Below, piece after piece: positions 33,301 through 43,070 of a DNA stretch of 64,000 nt (positions within the stretch are counted from its first letter, which is position 1; each line of letters opens with the position of its first letter). The translations under genes were made by a program, and so were the position numbers. This stretch comes from Eutreptiella sp. 'Long Island Sound 2002' (Eukaryota > Euglenozoa > Euglenophyceae > Eutreptiales > Eutreptiaceae): contig OZ038399.1 in the NCBI GenBank assembly GCA_964036045.1, positions 28,233,216-28,297,215 on the forward strand, in the 5' to 3' direction. The notes under the pieces were generated by a model. The model did no database searches. It worked only from the letters and a program-made list of their open reading frames with translations, and was not told the DNA's origin.

Positions 33301-36300
33301 AGCATATGTGTATCTCGCCGAACATGCATACACACTAGAAGAAAGCCTGGTTCATCCTCTGGCGCACAAAGGATATGTGTATCTCGCCCAAGATGGATAC
33401 ACACTAGAAGAAAGCCTACTTTATCCTCTGGCGCACAAAGCATATGTGTATCTCGCCCAACATGCATACACACTAGAAGAAAGCCTACTTCATCCTCTGG
33501 CGCACGAAGCATATGTGTATCTCGCCGAACATGCATACACACTAGAAGAAAGCCTGCTTCATCCTCTGGCGCACAAAGCGTATGTGTATCTCGCCCAACA
33601 TGGATACACACTAGAAGAAAGCCTGCTTCATCCTCTGGCGCACAAAGGATATGTGTATCTCGCCGAACATGGATACACACTAGAAGAAAGCCTGCTTCAT
33701 CTTGTGGTTCACAAAGCATGTGTGTATCTCGCCGAACATGGATACACACTGGAAGAAAGCCTGCTTCATCGTGTGGTGCACAAAGGATATGTGTATCTCG
33801 CCGAACATGGATACACACTAAGAGAAAGCTTGCTTCATCCTCTTGCGCACAAAGCATGTAAGTATCTCGCCAAACATGGATACGCAGTAGAAGAAAGCCT
33901 GCTTCATCCTCTGGCGCACAAAGGATATGTGTATCTCGCCCAAGATGGATACACACTAGAAGAAAGCCTGCTTCATCCTATGGCGCACAAAGCATATGTG
34001 CATCCCACGGAACATGGATACACACTAGAAGAAAGCCTGCTTTATCCTCTGGCGCACAAAGCATATGTGTATCTCGCCCAACATGGATACGCACTAGAAG
34101 AAAGCCTGCTTCATCCTCTGACGCACAAAGGATATGTGTATCTCGCCGAACATGGATACACACCAGATGAAAGCCTTCTTCATCCTCTGGCGCACAAAGC
34201 ATATGTGTATCTCGCCGAACATGGATACGCACTAGAAGAAAGCCTGCTTCATCCTCTGGCGCACAAAGGATATGTGTATCTCGCCCAAGATGGATACACA
34301 CTAGAAGAAAGCCTGCTTCATCCTCTGGCCCACAAAGCATATGTGTATCTCGCCCAACATGGATACATGCTAGAAGAAAGCGTGCTTCAGTCTGTGGCGC
34401 ACAAAGCATATGTGTATCTCGCCCAAGATGGATACACACTAGAAGAAATCCTACTTCATCCTCTGGCGCACGAAGCATATGTGTATCTCGCCGAACATGC
34501 ATACGCACTAGAAGAAAGCCTGCTTCATCCTGTGGCACACAAAGCATATGTGTATCTCGCCGAACATGCATACACACTAGAAGAAAGCCTGCTTCATCCT
34601 CTGGTGCACAAAGCATATGTGTATCTCGCCAAACATGCATACACACTAGAAGAAAGACCGCTTCATCCTCTGGCGTACAAAGGATATGTGTATCTCGCCG
34701 AACATGCATACACACTAGAAGAAAGCCTGCTTCATCCTCTCGCACACAAAGCATATGTGTATCTCGCCGAACATGGATACGCACTAGAAGAAAGCCTGCT
34801 TTATCTTATGGCACACAAAGCATATGTGTATCTCGCCGAAAATGCATACACACTAGAAGAAAGCCTGCTTCATCCTCTGGTGCACAAAGCATATGTGTAT
34901 CTCGCCGAACATGCATACACACTAGAAGAAAGCCCGCCTCACCCTCTGGCGCACTAAGGATATGTGTATCTCGCCCAAGATGGATACCCACTAGAAGAAA
35001 GCCTGCTTCATCCTTTGCCGCACAAAGGATATGTGCATCTCGCCGAACATGCATACACACTAGAAGAAAGCCTGCTTCATCCTATGGCGCACAAAGCATA
35101 TGTGTATCTCGCCGAACATGGATACACACTGGAAGAAAGCCTGCTTCATCCTCTGACGCACAAAGCATATGCATATCTCGCCGAACATGGATATGCCCTA
35201 GAAGAAAGCGTGCTTCAACCTCTGGCGCACAAAGGATATGTGTATCTCGCCGAACATGGATACACACTAGAAGAAAGCCTGCTTCATCCTCTGGCGCACA
35301 AAGGATATGTGTATATCGCCGAACATGGATACGCACCAGAAGAAAGCCTGCTTCATCCTCTGGTGCACAAAGGATATGTGTATCTCGCCGAACATGGATA
35401 CGCACTAAGAGAAAGCCTGCTTCATCCTCTGGCGCACAAAGGATATGTGTATCTCGCCGAACATGGATATGCACTAGAAGAAAGCCTGCTTCATCCTCTG
35501 GCGCACAAAGCATATGTGCATCCCACGGAACATGGATACACACCAGATGAAAGCCTGCTTCATCCTCTGGCGCACAAAGCATATGTGTATCTCGCCGAAC
35601 ATGGATACGCACTAGAAGAAAGCCTGCTTCATCCTCTGGCGCACAAAGCATATGTGTATCTCGCCCAAGATGGATACACACTAGAAGAAAGCCTGCTTCA
35701 TCCTCTGGCGCACAAAGCATATGTGTATCTCGCCGAACATGGATACACACTAGATGAAAGCCTGCTTCATCTTGTGGTTCACAAAGCATGTGTGTATCTC
35801 GCCGAACATGGATACACACTGGAAGAAAGCCTGCTTCATCGTGTGGTGCACAAAGGATATGTGTATCTCGCCGAACATGGATACACACTAAGAGAAAGCT
35901 TGCTTCATCCTCTGGCGCACAAAGCATGTAAGTATCTCGCCAAACATGGATACGCAGTAGAAGAAAGCCTGCTTCATCCTCTGGCGCACAAAGGATATGT
36001 GTATCTCGCCCAAGATGGATACACACTAGAAGAAAGCCTGCTTCATCCTATGGCGCACAAAGCATATGTGCATCCCACGGAACATGGATACACACTAGAA
36101 GAAAGCCTGCTTTATCCTCTGGCGCACAAAGCATATGTGTATCTTGCCCAACATGGATACGCCCTAGAAGAAAGCCTGCTTCATCCTCTGACGCACAAAG
36201 GATATGTGTATCTCGCCGAACATGGATACACACCAGATGAAAGCCTTCTTCATCCTCTGGCGCACAAAGCATATGTGTATCTCGCCGAACATGGATACGC

Positions 36301-39300
36301 ACTAGAAGAAAGCCTGCTTCATCCTCTGGCGCACAAAGGATATGTGTATCTCGCCCAAGATGGATACACACTAGAAGAAAGCCTGCTTCATCCTCTGGCC
36401 CACAAAGCATATGTGTATCTCGCCCAACATGGATACATGCTAGAAGAAAGCGTGCTTCAGTCTGTGGCGCACAAAGCATATGTGTATCTCGCCCAAGATG
36501 GATACACACTAGAAGAAATCCTACTTCATCCTCTGGCGCACGAAGCATATGTGTATCTCGCCGAACATGCATACGCACTAGAAGAAAGCCTGCTTCATCC
36601 TGTGGCACACAAAGCATATGTGTATCTCGCCGAACATGCATACACACTAGAAGAAAGCCTGCTTCATCCTCTGGTGCACAAAGCATATGTGTATCTCGCC
36701 AAACATGCATACACACTAGAAGAAAGCCCGCTTCATCCTCTGGCGTACAAAGGATATGTGTATCTCGCCGAACATGCATACACACTAGAAGAAAGCCTGC
36801 TTCATCCTCTCGCACACAAAGCATATGTGTATCTTGCCGAAAATGCATACACACTAGAAGAAAGCCTGCTTCATCCTCTGGTGCACAAAGCATATGTGTA
36901 TCTCGCCGAACATGCATACACACTAGAAGAAAGCCCGCCTCACCCTCTGGCGCACAAAGGATATGTGTATCTCGCCCAAGATGGATACACACTAGAAGAA
37001 AGCCTGCTTCATCCTTTGCCGCACAAAGGATATGTGCATCTCGCCGAACATGCATACACACTAGAAGAAAGCCTGCTTCATCCTATGGCGCACAAAGCAT
37101 ATGTGTATCTCGCCGAACATGGATACACACTGGAAGAAAGCCTGCTTCATCCTCTGACGCACAAAGCATATGCATATCTCGCCGAACATGGATATGCCCT
37201 AGAAGAAAGCGTGCTTCAACCTCTGGCGCACAAAGGATATGTGTATCTCGCCGAACATGGATACACACTAGAAGAAAGCCTGCTTCATCCTCTGGCGCAC
37301 AAAGGATATGTGTATATCGCCGAACATGGATACGCACCAGAAGAAAGCCTGCTTCATCCTCTGGTGCACAAAGGATATGTGTATCTCGCCGAACATGGAT
37401 ACGCACTAAGAGAAAGCCTGCTTCATCCTCTGGCGCACAAAGGATATGTGTATCTCGCCGAACATGGATATGCACTAGAAGAAAGCCTGCTTCATCCTCT
37501 GGCGCACAAAGGATATGTGTATCTCGCCCAAGATGGATACACACCAGAAGAAAGCCTACTTCATCCTATGGCGCACAAAGCATATGTGCATCCCACGGAA
37601 CATGGATACACACCAGATGAAAGCCTGCTTCATCCTCTGGCGCACAAAGCATATGTGTATCTCGCCGAACATGGATACGCACTAGAAGAAAGCCTGCTTC
37701 ATCCTCTGGCGCACAAAGCATATGTGTATCTCGCCCAAGATGGATACACACTAGAAGAAAGCCTGCTTCATCCTCTGGCGCACAAAGCATATGTGTATCT
37801 CGCCGAACATGGATACACACTAGATGAAAGCCTGCTTCATCCTCTGGCGCACAAAGCATATGTGTATCTCGCCCAACATGGATACACACTAGAAGAAAGC
37901 CTACTTCATCCTATGGCGCACGAAGCATATGTGTATCTCGCCGAACATGGATACGCACTAGAAGAAAGCCTGCTTCATCCTGTGGCACACAAAGCATATG
38001 TGTATCTCGCCGAACATGCATACACACTAGAAGAAAGCCTGCTTCATCCTCTGGCGCACAAAGCATATGTGTATCTCGCCGAACATGCATACACACTAGA
38101 AGAAAGCCCGCTTCATCCTCTGGCGCACAAAGGATATGTGTATCTCGCCCAAGATGGATACACACTAGAAGAAAGCCTACTTCATCCTCTGGCGCACAAA
38201 GCATATGTGTATCTCGCCGAACATGGATACGCACTAGAAGAAAGCATGCTTTATCCTATGGCACACAAAGCATATGTGTATCTCGCCGAACATGGATACA
38301 CACTAGAAGAAAGCCTGCTTCATCCTCTGGCGCACAAAGGATATGTGTATCTCGCCCAAGATGGATACACACTAGAAGAAAGCCTGCTTCATCCTTTGGC
38401 GCACAAAGGATATGTGTATCTCGCCGAACATGCATACACACTAGAAGAAAGCCTGCTTCATCCTCTGGCGCACAAAGGATATGTGTATCTCGCCGAACAT
38501 GGATACACACTAGAAGAAAGCCTGCTTCATCCTCAGGCGGACAAAGGATATGTGTATCTCGCCCAAGATGGATACACACTAGAAGAAAGCATGCTTTATC
38601 CTATGGCACACAAAGCATATGTGTATCTCGCCGAACATGCATACACACTAGAAGAAAGCCTGCTTCATCCTCCGGTGCACAAAGCATATGTGTATCTCGC
38701 CGAACATGGATACACACTAGAAGAAAGCCTGCTTCATCCTCTGGCGCACAAAGGATATGTGTATCTCGCCCAAGATGGATACACACTAGAAGAAAGCCTG
38801 CTTCATCCTTTGGCGCACAAAGGATATGTGTATCTCGCCGAACATGCATACACACTAGAAGAAAGCCTGCTTCATCCTCTGGCGCACAAAGGATATGTGT
38901 ATCTCGCCGAACATGGATACACACTAGAAGAAAGCCTGCTTCATCCTCTGACGCACAAAGCATATGCATATCTCGCCGAACATGGATATGCCCTAGAAGA
39001 AAGCGTGCTTCATCCTCTGGCGCACAAAGGATATGTGTATCTCGCCGAACATGGATACACACTAGAAGAAAGCCTGCTTCATCCTCTGGCGCACAAAGCA
39101 TGTGTGTATATCGCGGAACATGGATACGCACTAGATGAAAGCCTGCTTCATCCTCTGGTGCACAAAGGATATGTGTATCTCGCCGAACATGGATACGCAC
39201 TAAGAGAAAGCCTGCTTCATCCTCTGGCGCACAAAGCATATGTGTATCTCGCCGAACATGGATATGCACTAGAAGAAAGCCTGCTTCATCCTCTGGCGCA

Positions 39301-40489
39301 CAAAGGATATGTGTATCTCGCCCAAGATGGATACACACCAGAAGAAAGCCTACTTCATCCTATGGCGCACAAAGCATATGTGCATCCCACGGAACATGGA
39401 TACACACCAGATGAAAGCCTGCTTCATCCTCTGGCGCAGGAAACATATGTGTATCTCGCCGAACATGGATACGCACTAGAAGAAAGCCTGCTTCATCCTC
39501 TGGCGCACAAAGCATATGTGTATCTCGCCCAAGATGGATACACACTAGAAGAAAGCCTGCTTCATCCTCTGGCGCACAAAGCATATGTGTATCTCGCCGA
39601 ACATGGATACACACCAGAAGAAAGCCTACTTCATCCTATGGCGCACAAAGCATATGTGCATCCCACGGAACATGGATACACACTAGAAGAAAGCCTACTT
39701 CATCCTATGGCGCACAAAGCATATGTGCATCCCACGGAACATGGATACACACCAGATGAAAGCCTGCTTCATCCTCTGGCGCACAAAGCATATGTGTATC
39801 TCGCCGAACATGGATACGCACTAGAAGAAAGCCTGCTTCATCCTCTGGCGCACAAAGCATATGTGTATCTCGCCCAAGATGGATACACACTAGAAGAAAG
39901 CCTGCTTCATCCTCTGGCGCACAAAGCATATGTGTATCTCGCCCAAGATGGATACACACTAGAAGAAAGCCTGCTTCATCCTCTGGCGCACAAAGGATAT
40001 GTGTATCTCGCCGAACATGGATACACACTAGAAGAAAGCCTACTTCATCCTATGGCGCACGAAGCATATGTGTATCTCGCCGAACATGGATACGCACTAG
40101 AAGAAAGCCTGCTTCATCCTGTGGCGCACAAAGGATATGTGTATCTCGCCCAAGATGGATACACACTAGAAGAAAGCCTGCTTCATCCTCTGGCGCACAA
40201 AGCATATGTGTATCTCGCCGAACATGGATACACACTAGAAGAAAGCCTGCTTCATCCTCTGGCGCACAAAGCATATGTGTATCTCGCCCAACATGGATAC
40301 ACACTAGAAGAAAGCCTGCTTCATCCTCTGGCGCACGAAGCATATGTGTATCTCGCCGAACATGGATACGCACTAGAAGAAAGCCTGCTTCATCCTCTGG
40401 CGCACAAAGGATATGTGTATCTCGCCCAAGATGGATACACACTAGAAGAAAGCCTGCTTCATCCTCTGGCGCACAAAGCATAGCGCACC
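27309..40489 (+). repeat. 69-bp tandem array, about 190 units (13.2 kb)
   Basis: The unit holds tatgtgtatctcgccgaaca, tggatacacactagaagaaa and gcctgcttcatcctctggcg in order, spaced 69 bp. On the + strand it is 23 codons: a YVYLAEHGYTLEESLL core followed by HPLAHK. Variants are few and recurrent: gaacat/caacat/caagat, tacaca/tacgca, ggata/gcata, ctctgg/ctatgg/ctgtgg, tttatc for cttcatc. The + frame is broken only by truncated units (27541-27571, 32331-32350, 32691-32717), one-base deletions (about 27421, 28132, 31303) and two nonsense changes (about 30809 and 34955). Minus-strand stops arise where cctctgg became cctatgg. There are no unique spacers. Whether any of it is translated is unknown. 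Confidence 0.99.
34964..40483 (+). CDS. Longest open stretch of the 69-bp array (about 1,839 codons)
   Basis: This is an uninterrupted + frame of about 80 consecutive 23-residue units ending at a TAG just inside the right border of the array. The start is arbitrary, directly after the nonsense codon at 34955. The unit is rich in Leu, His, Tyr, Ala and Glu and could form short helices like a solenoid repeat. I recognise no family. Against a real gene: most unit-to-unit differences change the amino acid, no signal or unique domain flanks it, and a stop-free unit of 69 bp stays open by default. For: the + frame stays open far longer than the minus strand, despite two nonsense changes elsewhere. 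Confidence 0.25.
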   Translation: MYLAQDGYPLEESLLHPLPHKGYVHLAEHAYTLEESLLHPMAHKAYVYLAEHGYTLEESLLHPLTHKAYAYLAEHGYALEESVLQPLAHKGYVYLAEHGYTLEESLLHPLAHKGYVYIAEHGYAPEESLLHPLVHKGYVYLAEHGYALRESLLHPLAHKGYVYLAEHGYALEESLLHPLAHKAYVHPTEHGYTPDESLLHPLAHKAYVYLAEHGYALEESLLHPLAHKAYVYLAQDGYTLEESLLHPLAHKAYVYLAEHGYTLDESLLHLVVHKACVYLAEHGYTLEESLLHRVVHKGYVYLAEHGYTLRESLLHPLAHKACKYLAKHGYAVEESLLHPLAHKGYVYLAQDGYTLEESLLHPMAHKAYVHPTEHGYTLEESLLYPLAHKAYVYLAQHGYALEESLLHPLTHKGYVYLAEHGYTPDESLLHPLAHKAYVYLAEHGYALEESLLHPLAHKGYVYLAQDGYTLEESLLHPLAHKAYVYLAQHGYMLEESVLQSVAHKAYVYLAQDGYTLEEILLHPLAHEAYVYLAEHAYALEESLLHPVAHKAYVYLAEHAYTLEESLLHPLVHKAYVYLAKHAYTLEESPLHPLAYKGYVYLAEHAYTLEESLLHPLAHKAYVYLAENAYTLEESLLHPLVHKAYVYLAEHAYTLEESPPHPLAHKGYVYLAQDGYTLEESLLHPLPHKGYVHLAEHAYTLEESLLHPMAHKAYVYLAEHGYTLEESLLHPLTHKAYAYLAEHGYALEESVLQPLAHKGYVYLAEHGYTLEESLLHPLAHKGYVYIAEHGYAPEESLLHPLVHKGYVYLAEHGYALRESLLHPLAHKGYVYLAEHGYALEESLLHPLAHKGYVYLAQDGYTPEESLLHPMAHKAYVHPTEHGYTPDESLLHPLAHKAYVYLAEHGYALEESLLHPLAHKAYVYLAQDGYTLEESLLHPLAHKAYVYLAEHGYTLDESLLHPLAHKAYVYLAQHGYTLEESLLHPMAHEAYVYLAEHGYALEESLLHPVAHKAYVYLAEHAYTLEESLLHPLAHKAYVYLAEHAYTLEESPLHPLAHKGYVYLAQDGYTLEESLLHPLAHKAYVYLAEHGYALEESMLYPMAHKAYVYLAEHGYTLEESLLHPLAHKGYVYLAQDGYTLEESLLHPLAHKGYVYLAEHAYTLEESLLHPLAHKGYVYLAEHGYTLEESLLHPQADKGYVYLAQDGYTLEESMLYPMAHKAYVYLAEHAYTLEESLLHPPVHKAYVYLAEHGYTLEESLLHPLAHKGYVYLAQDGYTLEESLLHPLAHKGYVYLAEHAYTLEESLLHPLAHKGYVYLAEHGYTLEESLLHPLTHKAYAYLAEHGYALEESVLHPLAHKGYVYLAEHGYTLEESLLHPLAHKACVYIAEHGYALDESLLHPLVHKGYVYLAEHGYALRESLLHPLAHKAYVYLAEHGYALEESLLHPLAHKGYVYLAQDGYTPEESLLHPMAHKAYVHPTEHGYTPDESLLHPLAQETYVYLAEHGYALEESLLHPLAHKAYVYLAQDGYTLEESLLHPLAHKAYVYLAEHGYTPEESLLHPMAHKAYVHPTEHGYTLEESLLHPMAHKAYVHPTEHGYTPDESLLHPLAHKAYVYLAEHGYALEESLLHPLAHKAYVYLAQDGYTLEESLLHPLAHKAYVYLAQDGYTLEESLLHPLAHKGYVYLAEHGYTLEESLLHPMAHEAYVYLAEHGYALEESLLHPVAHKGYVYLAQDGYTLEESLLHPLAHKAYVYLAEHGYTLEESLLHPLAHKAYVYLAQHGYTLEESLLHPLAHEAYVYLAEHGYALEESLLHPLAHKGYVYLAQDGYTLEESLLHPLAHKA

Positions 40490-40554
40490 AAGCATATTGT
40501 TGGCCACAGGGGCTGGAGCCCCCTGCCAAGCCCCTTGGCGGCAGGGGGGGGGGG

Positions 40555-41129
40555 GCATACTTGGTACTAACACCTGCCAAAACCTTTTGTGACACCTGCC
40601 GACACCTGCCAAAGCTTTTTGTGACACCTGCTGACACCTGCCAAGACTTCTTGTGACTTGTGTGGTGTGCATGTGTGCATGGGTCGGTGTCGTCTTCCCT
40701 TTGTCAGTGGTGATTTTTGGTTGTGTCGGAGGCACTTTGAATCATGTTTCCCATTTTTCAGAGGGTCCATCGGGTGGATAACCAGCCCCTAGCAAGCAGT
40801 CCCTCCCAACCTACAGAAGCTACAGAGCGAGGCTCAAGAGGCAGCTCCCACGTCACAGACAGCTCCCACGTCGCAGGAGGCAGTCCGTGTGCAGTCCGTA
40901 ATCCATCAGTCCAAGATATATTGCTTTCTTTTGCGGAACATGGCCTGGTTTTCCTCTACATGTAAGTCTCTGGATTGTGTCTGTGTGTGTGGTTCCATGT
41001 GCTTCTGCCAAACTGCCTGACACCTGCCGACACCTACCAGAAAAATTTGTGACACCTGCCGACACCTGCCAAAAATTTTTACGACGCCTGCTGACACCTG
41101 CCTTGGCAGGTGTTAGTGCCAAGTATGGG
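40555..41129. mobile_element. MITE family D with ACACCTGCC internal repeats
   Basis: The left end catacttggtactaacacctg ccaa and right end ttggcaggtgttagtgccaa gtatg are inverted copies of about 25 bp next to G runs on both sides. Just inside each end are several units of gacacctgccgacacctgcc with aaaa/tttttgt spacers (40568-40655 and 41016-41103). The centre (40700-40980) is unrelated DNA with no gene. Confidence 0.75.
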
Positions 41130-41236
41130 GGGAACTGTCGCTGACACTGTCACTCTCACTGTCACTGACCCCCCCCCCCCCCCGGCAATACTTCAGTTGC
41201 TTGCGCAACTTCAGCTGTGGCCCGTGTTGAGCATGT

Positions 41237-41515
41237 GCAGCTCTTCACAGTCAGATGCTCCCGCCACAAAAAGTGGCACACAGAGCCTGTTTCTGCAGTG
41301 CTGAACATGCATCCCAACAGGCAGTTCCTAGCTCATTTTATAGTTCATATGCCCTTGTTTGATTTCACATTACTAGTTTCGTGTTCCGCATTTCTTTGCA
41401 TCGTAATCGAGGGAGGGGCGAAGGAACCGTCGTTTTCTGTTTTGCAGATTTACTCAGAAGGCCGGATACTGAGCTTCCCCTGTGTGTTTACTGGCTGGAC
41501 ATGGTGGTATTACTG
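41237..41515 (+). repeat. Flank module copy 2, left border of the 20-bp array
   Basis: Same sequence as 27003-27290. Here the shared end ggacatggtggtattactg leads directly into a 20-bp array rather than the 69-bp array. Confidence 0.85.
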
Positions 41516-41745
41516 GTGCATTGGTGGTATTACTGGTGCATTGGTGGTATTACTGGTGCATTTGGTGGTATTACTGGTGCATTGGTGGTATTACTGGTGC
41601 ATTGGTGGTATTACTGGTGCATTGGTGGTATTACTGGTGCATTGGTGGTATTACTGGTGCATTGGTGGTATTACTGGTGCATTGGTGGTATTGCTGGTGC
41701 ATTGGTGGTATTACTGGTGCATTGGTGGTATTACTGGTGCATTGC
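41503..41745. repeat. 20-bp tandem array, 12 units
   Basis: The unit is attggtggtattactggtgc; one unit has an extra T (near 41558) and one a g for a (near 41691). The seed ggtggtattactg is the last part of the flank module. Three frames are open, giving 20-residue periodic hydrophobic peptides that look accidental. Confidence 0.97.
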
Positions 41746-41759
41746 TGTGCACTTTGGAT

Positions 41760-42300
41760 TTCTTGCATCCAAGGCACTCCACCGCACAGGTGCACCAAAA
41801 TTTTCTTGGGGAATGTTGGAGCCTGCCCACGATGACCCCCCCCCCCTCCCCTTTCGCCCGCACTGCACACTCCCCCCCCAAGGGGTGGGGGGGTATGAAT
41901 GTGCCTCGAGTGTTGGCAGATCATGCAGTTGCTCCTTTTTACAGAGCACTGACGAATATGTTCAATGGACAGATGCGCTGGCAACACGTGCCGCTACCAC
42001 ACTGAGCTGTTGGGTTGGACAGATATGCGGCTGGCTACTGCCATTTCAAGCAATGCCTTTCTCATTTTAAGCAACGCTTTTCTCAGATGTGTTGAAGTCC
42101 CCCTTGTGCACTGGTCCGCTGTGTGTCAGCGGTCAGCGGTGGAGCCTCTAACTCTGTCGGCGTAGAAGGTCCTTTACCACGTGCTCCCACTGGGACACAG
42201 TGCTCCCACTGGGACACACGGATAAAGACAAAGACCTTCAAATGCACACACACTCTCTCTCCCTCTCTCTCTCTGTCTGTCTGTCTCTGGTTGACCCCTG
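41760..42300 (+). other. Diverged module duplicates, no clear gene
   Basis: The segment near 41965-42040 (cagatgcgctggcaacac... cacactgagctgt) is partly repeated near 42440-42480 (cacactgagctgtggggatg gacagatgcgcttgcc). A CT-rich stretch lies at 42255-42290. No frame holds a recognisable domain. Confidence 0.45.
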
Positions 42301-42460
42301 CGTGCTATGCCAGTTTCATCCTCCGGTGCACAAACCATAGCGTTGGCCACAGGAACCGTCACTTTCTGTTTTGCAAATTTACTCAGAAGGCCGGATACTG
42401 AGCTTCCCTTCTACATTTACTGGCTGGACATGTCTGGTGCCACACTGAGCTGTGGGGATG
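42300..42460 (+). repeat. Flank module copy 3 with one lone 69-bp-like piece
   Basis: 42312-42345 reads ttcatcctccggtgcacaaa ccatagcg then ttggccaca, matching the last unit and right border of the big array at 40460-40505. It is followed at 42350-42440 by ggaaccgtcactttctgttt..., the left flank module. Array piece and flank are thus adjacent and unexpanded here. Confidence 0.7.
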
Positions 42461-42499
42461 GACAGATGCGCTTGCCAGTGCCCCTTGCGCACTGGTTGA

Positions 42500-42848
42500 T
42501 AGTTGTGCTATGCCAGCTTCATCCTCTGGCGCACGAAGCATGGCGTTGGATCATTTTGAAGCAGGCCTCAGTTGCAAACATGGTTTTTGCAGTCGGAGGT
42601 TTTAGACAACGCAGTGTGTGTGTGTGTGTGTGTGTATGTGTATTGACGCAGCAACGCTGCCAGAGGCTGTACCGGAGTACTGTGGGGACAGGATGACTCT
42701 CCCCCCTGTCCTTTGCACTGCAGAAAGGCGCCTAGCGCAGCCAGACAATGCCCATGCTTTTGTTCTGACTGTGCCTGACGAGAATCAGTGCAAACTGGCT
42801 TTCTTGACTGCTGCCCGCGTCTTGACTGTTGCCCGTTTCGTTACGTAA
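42500..42848 (+). CDS. ORF with unexpanded array-like segment, unknown product
   Basis: Around 42511-42536 the sequence cttcatcctctggcgcacga agca is a perfect piece of the 69-bp unit, but single copy, continuing as gcgttggatcattttgaag. After a GT tract the frame 42640-42848 reads AATLPEAVPEYCGDRMTLPP and AERRLAQPDNAHAFVLTVPD, then hydrophobic residues to a TAA. A possible acceptor, ctgcag|aaaggcgcctagc, is shared with 16006-16024. Probably exons of an unknown small gene family whose copies are scattered here. Confidence 0.35.
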
Positions 42849-43070
42849 ATTGTGTGTGCATTGAAGTCTGAAGCAGTGGTCCCACCCGTGTCTCAGATGG
42901 TTGCACCTCTGACCATAGTTGTTGCCACTACCAACTCATATTTACCCGCAAGGGTTTTGAATGTCGGTCATGCTTTGCAGTCGTAAACTCTCTTTTCCCT
43001 CCTGGGCTTGCTGTTGCCAATGGAGAGGAGAAGGGTGTTGTTTTCCTGGTAATCCGCTCTACCAGTTGCC

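Noticed and set aside
27309-40489. CRISPR array
   Set aside because: Units are contiguous 69-bp tandem repeats with no unique spacers, in a eukaryotic context.
28119-40637. Minus-strand ORFs of 107-391 codons across the 69-bp array
   Set aside because: They are the mirror of the repeat unit, cut wherever cctctgg became cctatgg; no independent evidence.
41503-41745. Hydrophobic membrane protein made of GGITGALVVLLVHWWYYWCI units
   Set aside because: It is produced by a 20-bp tandem repeat read in three frames in turn; flanks do not continue as protein.
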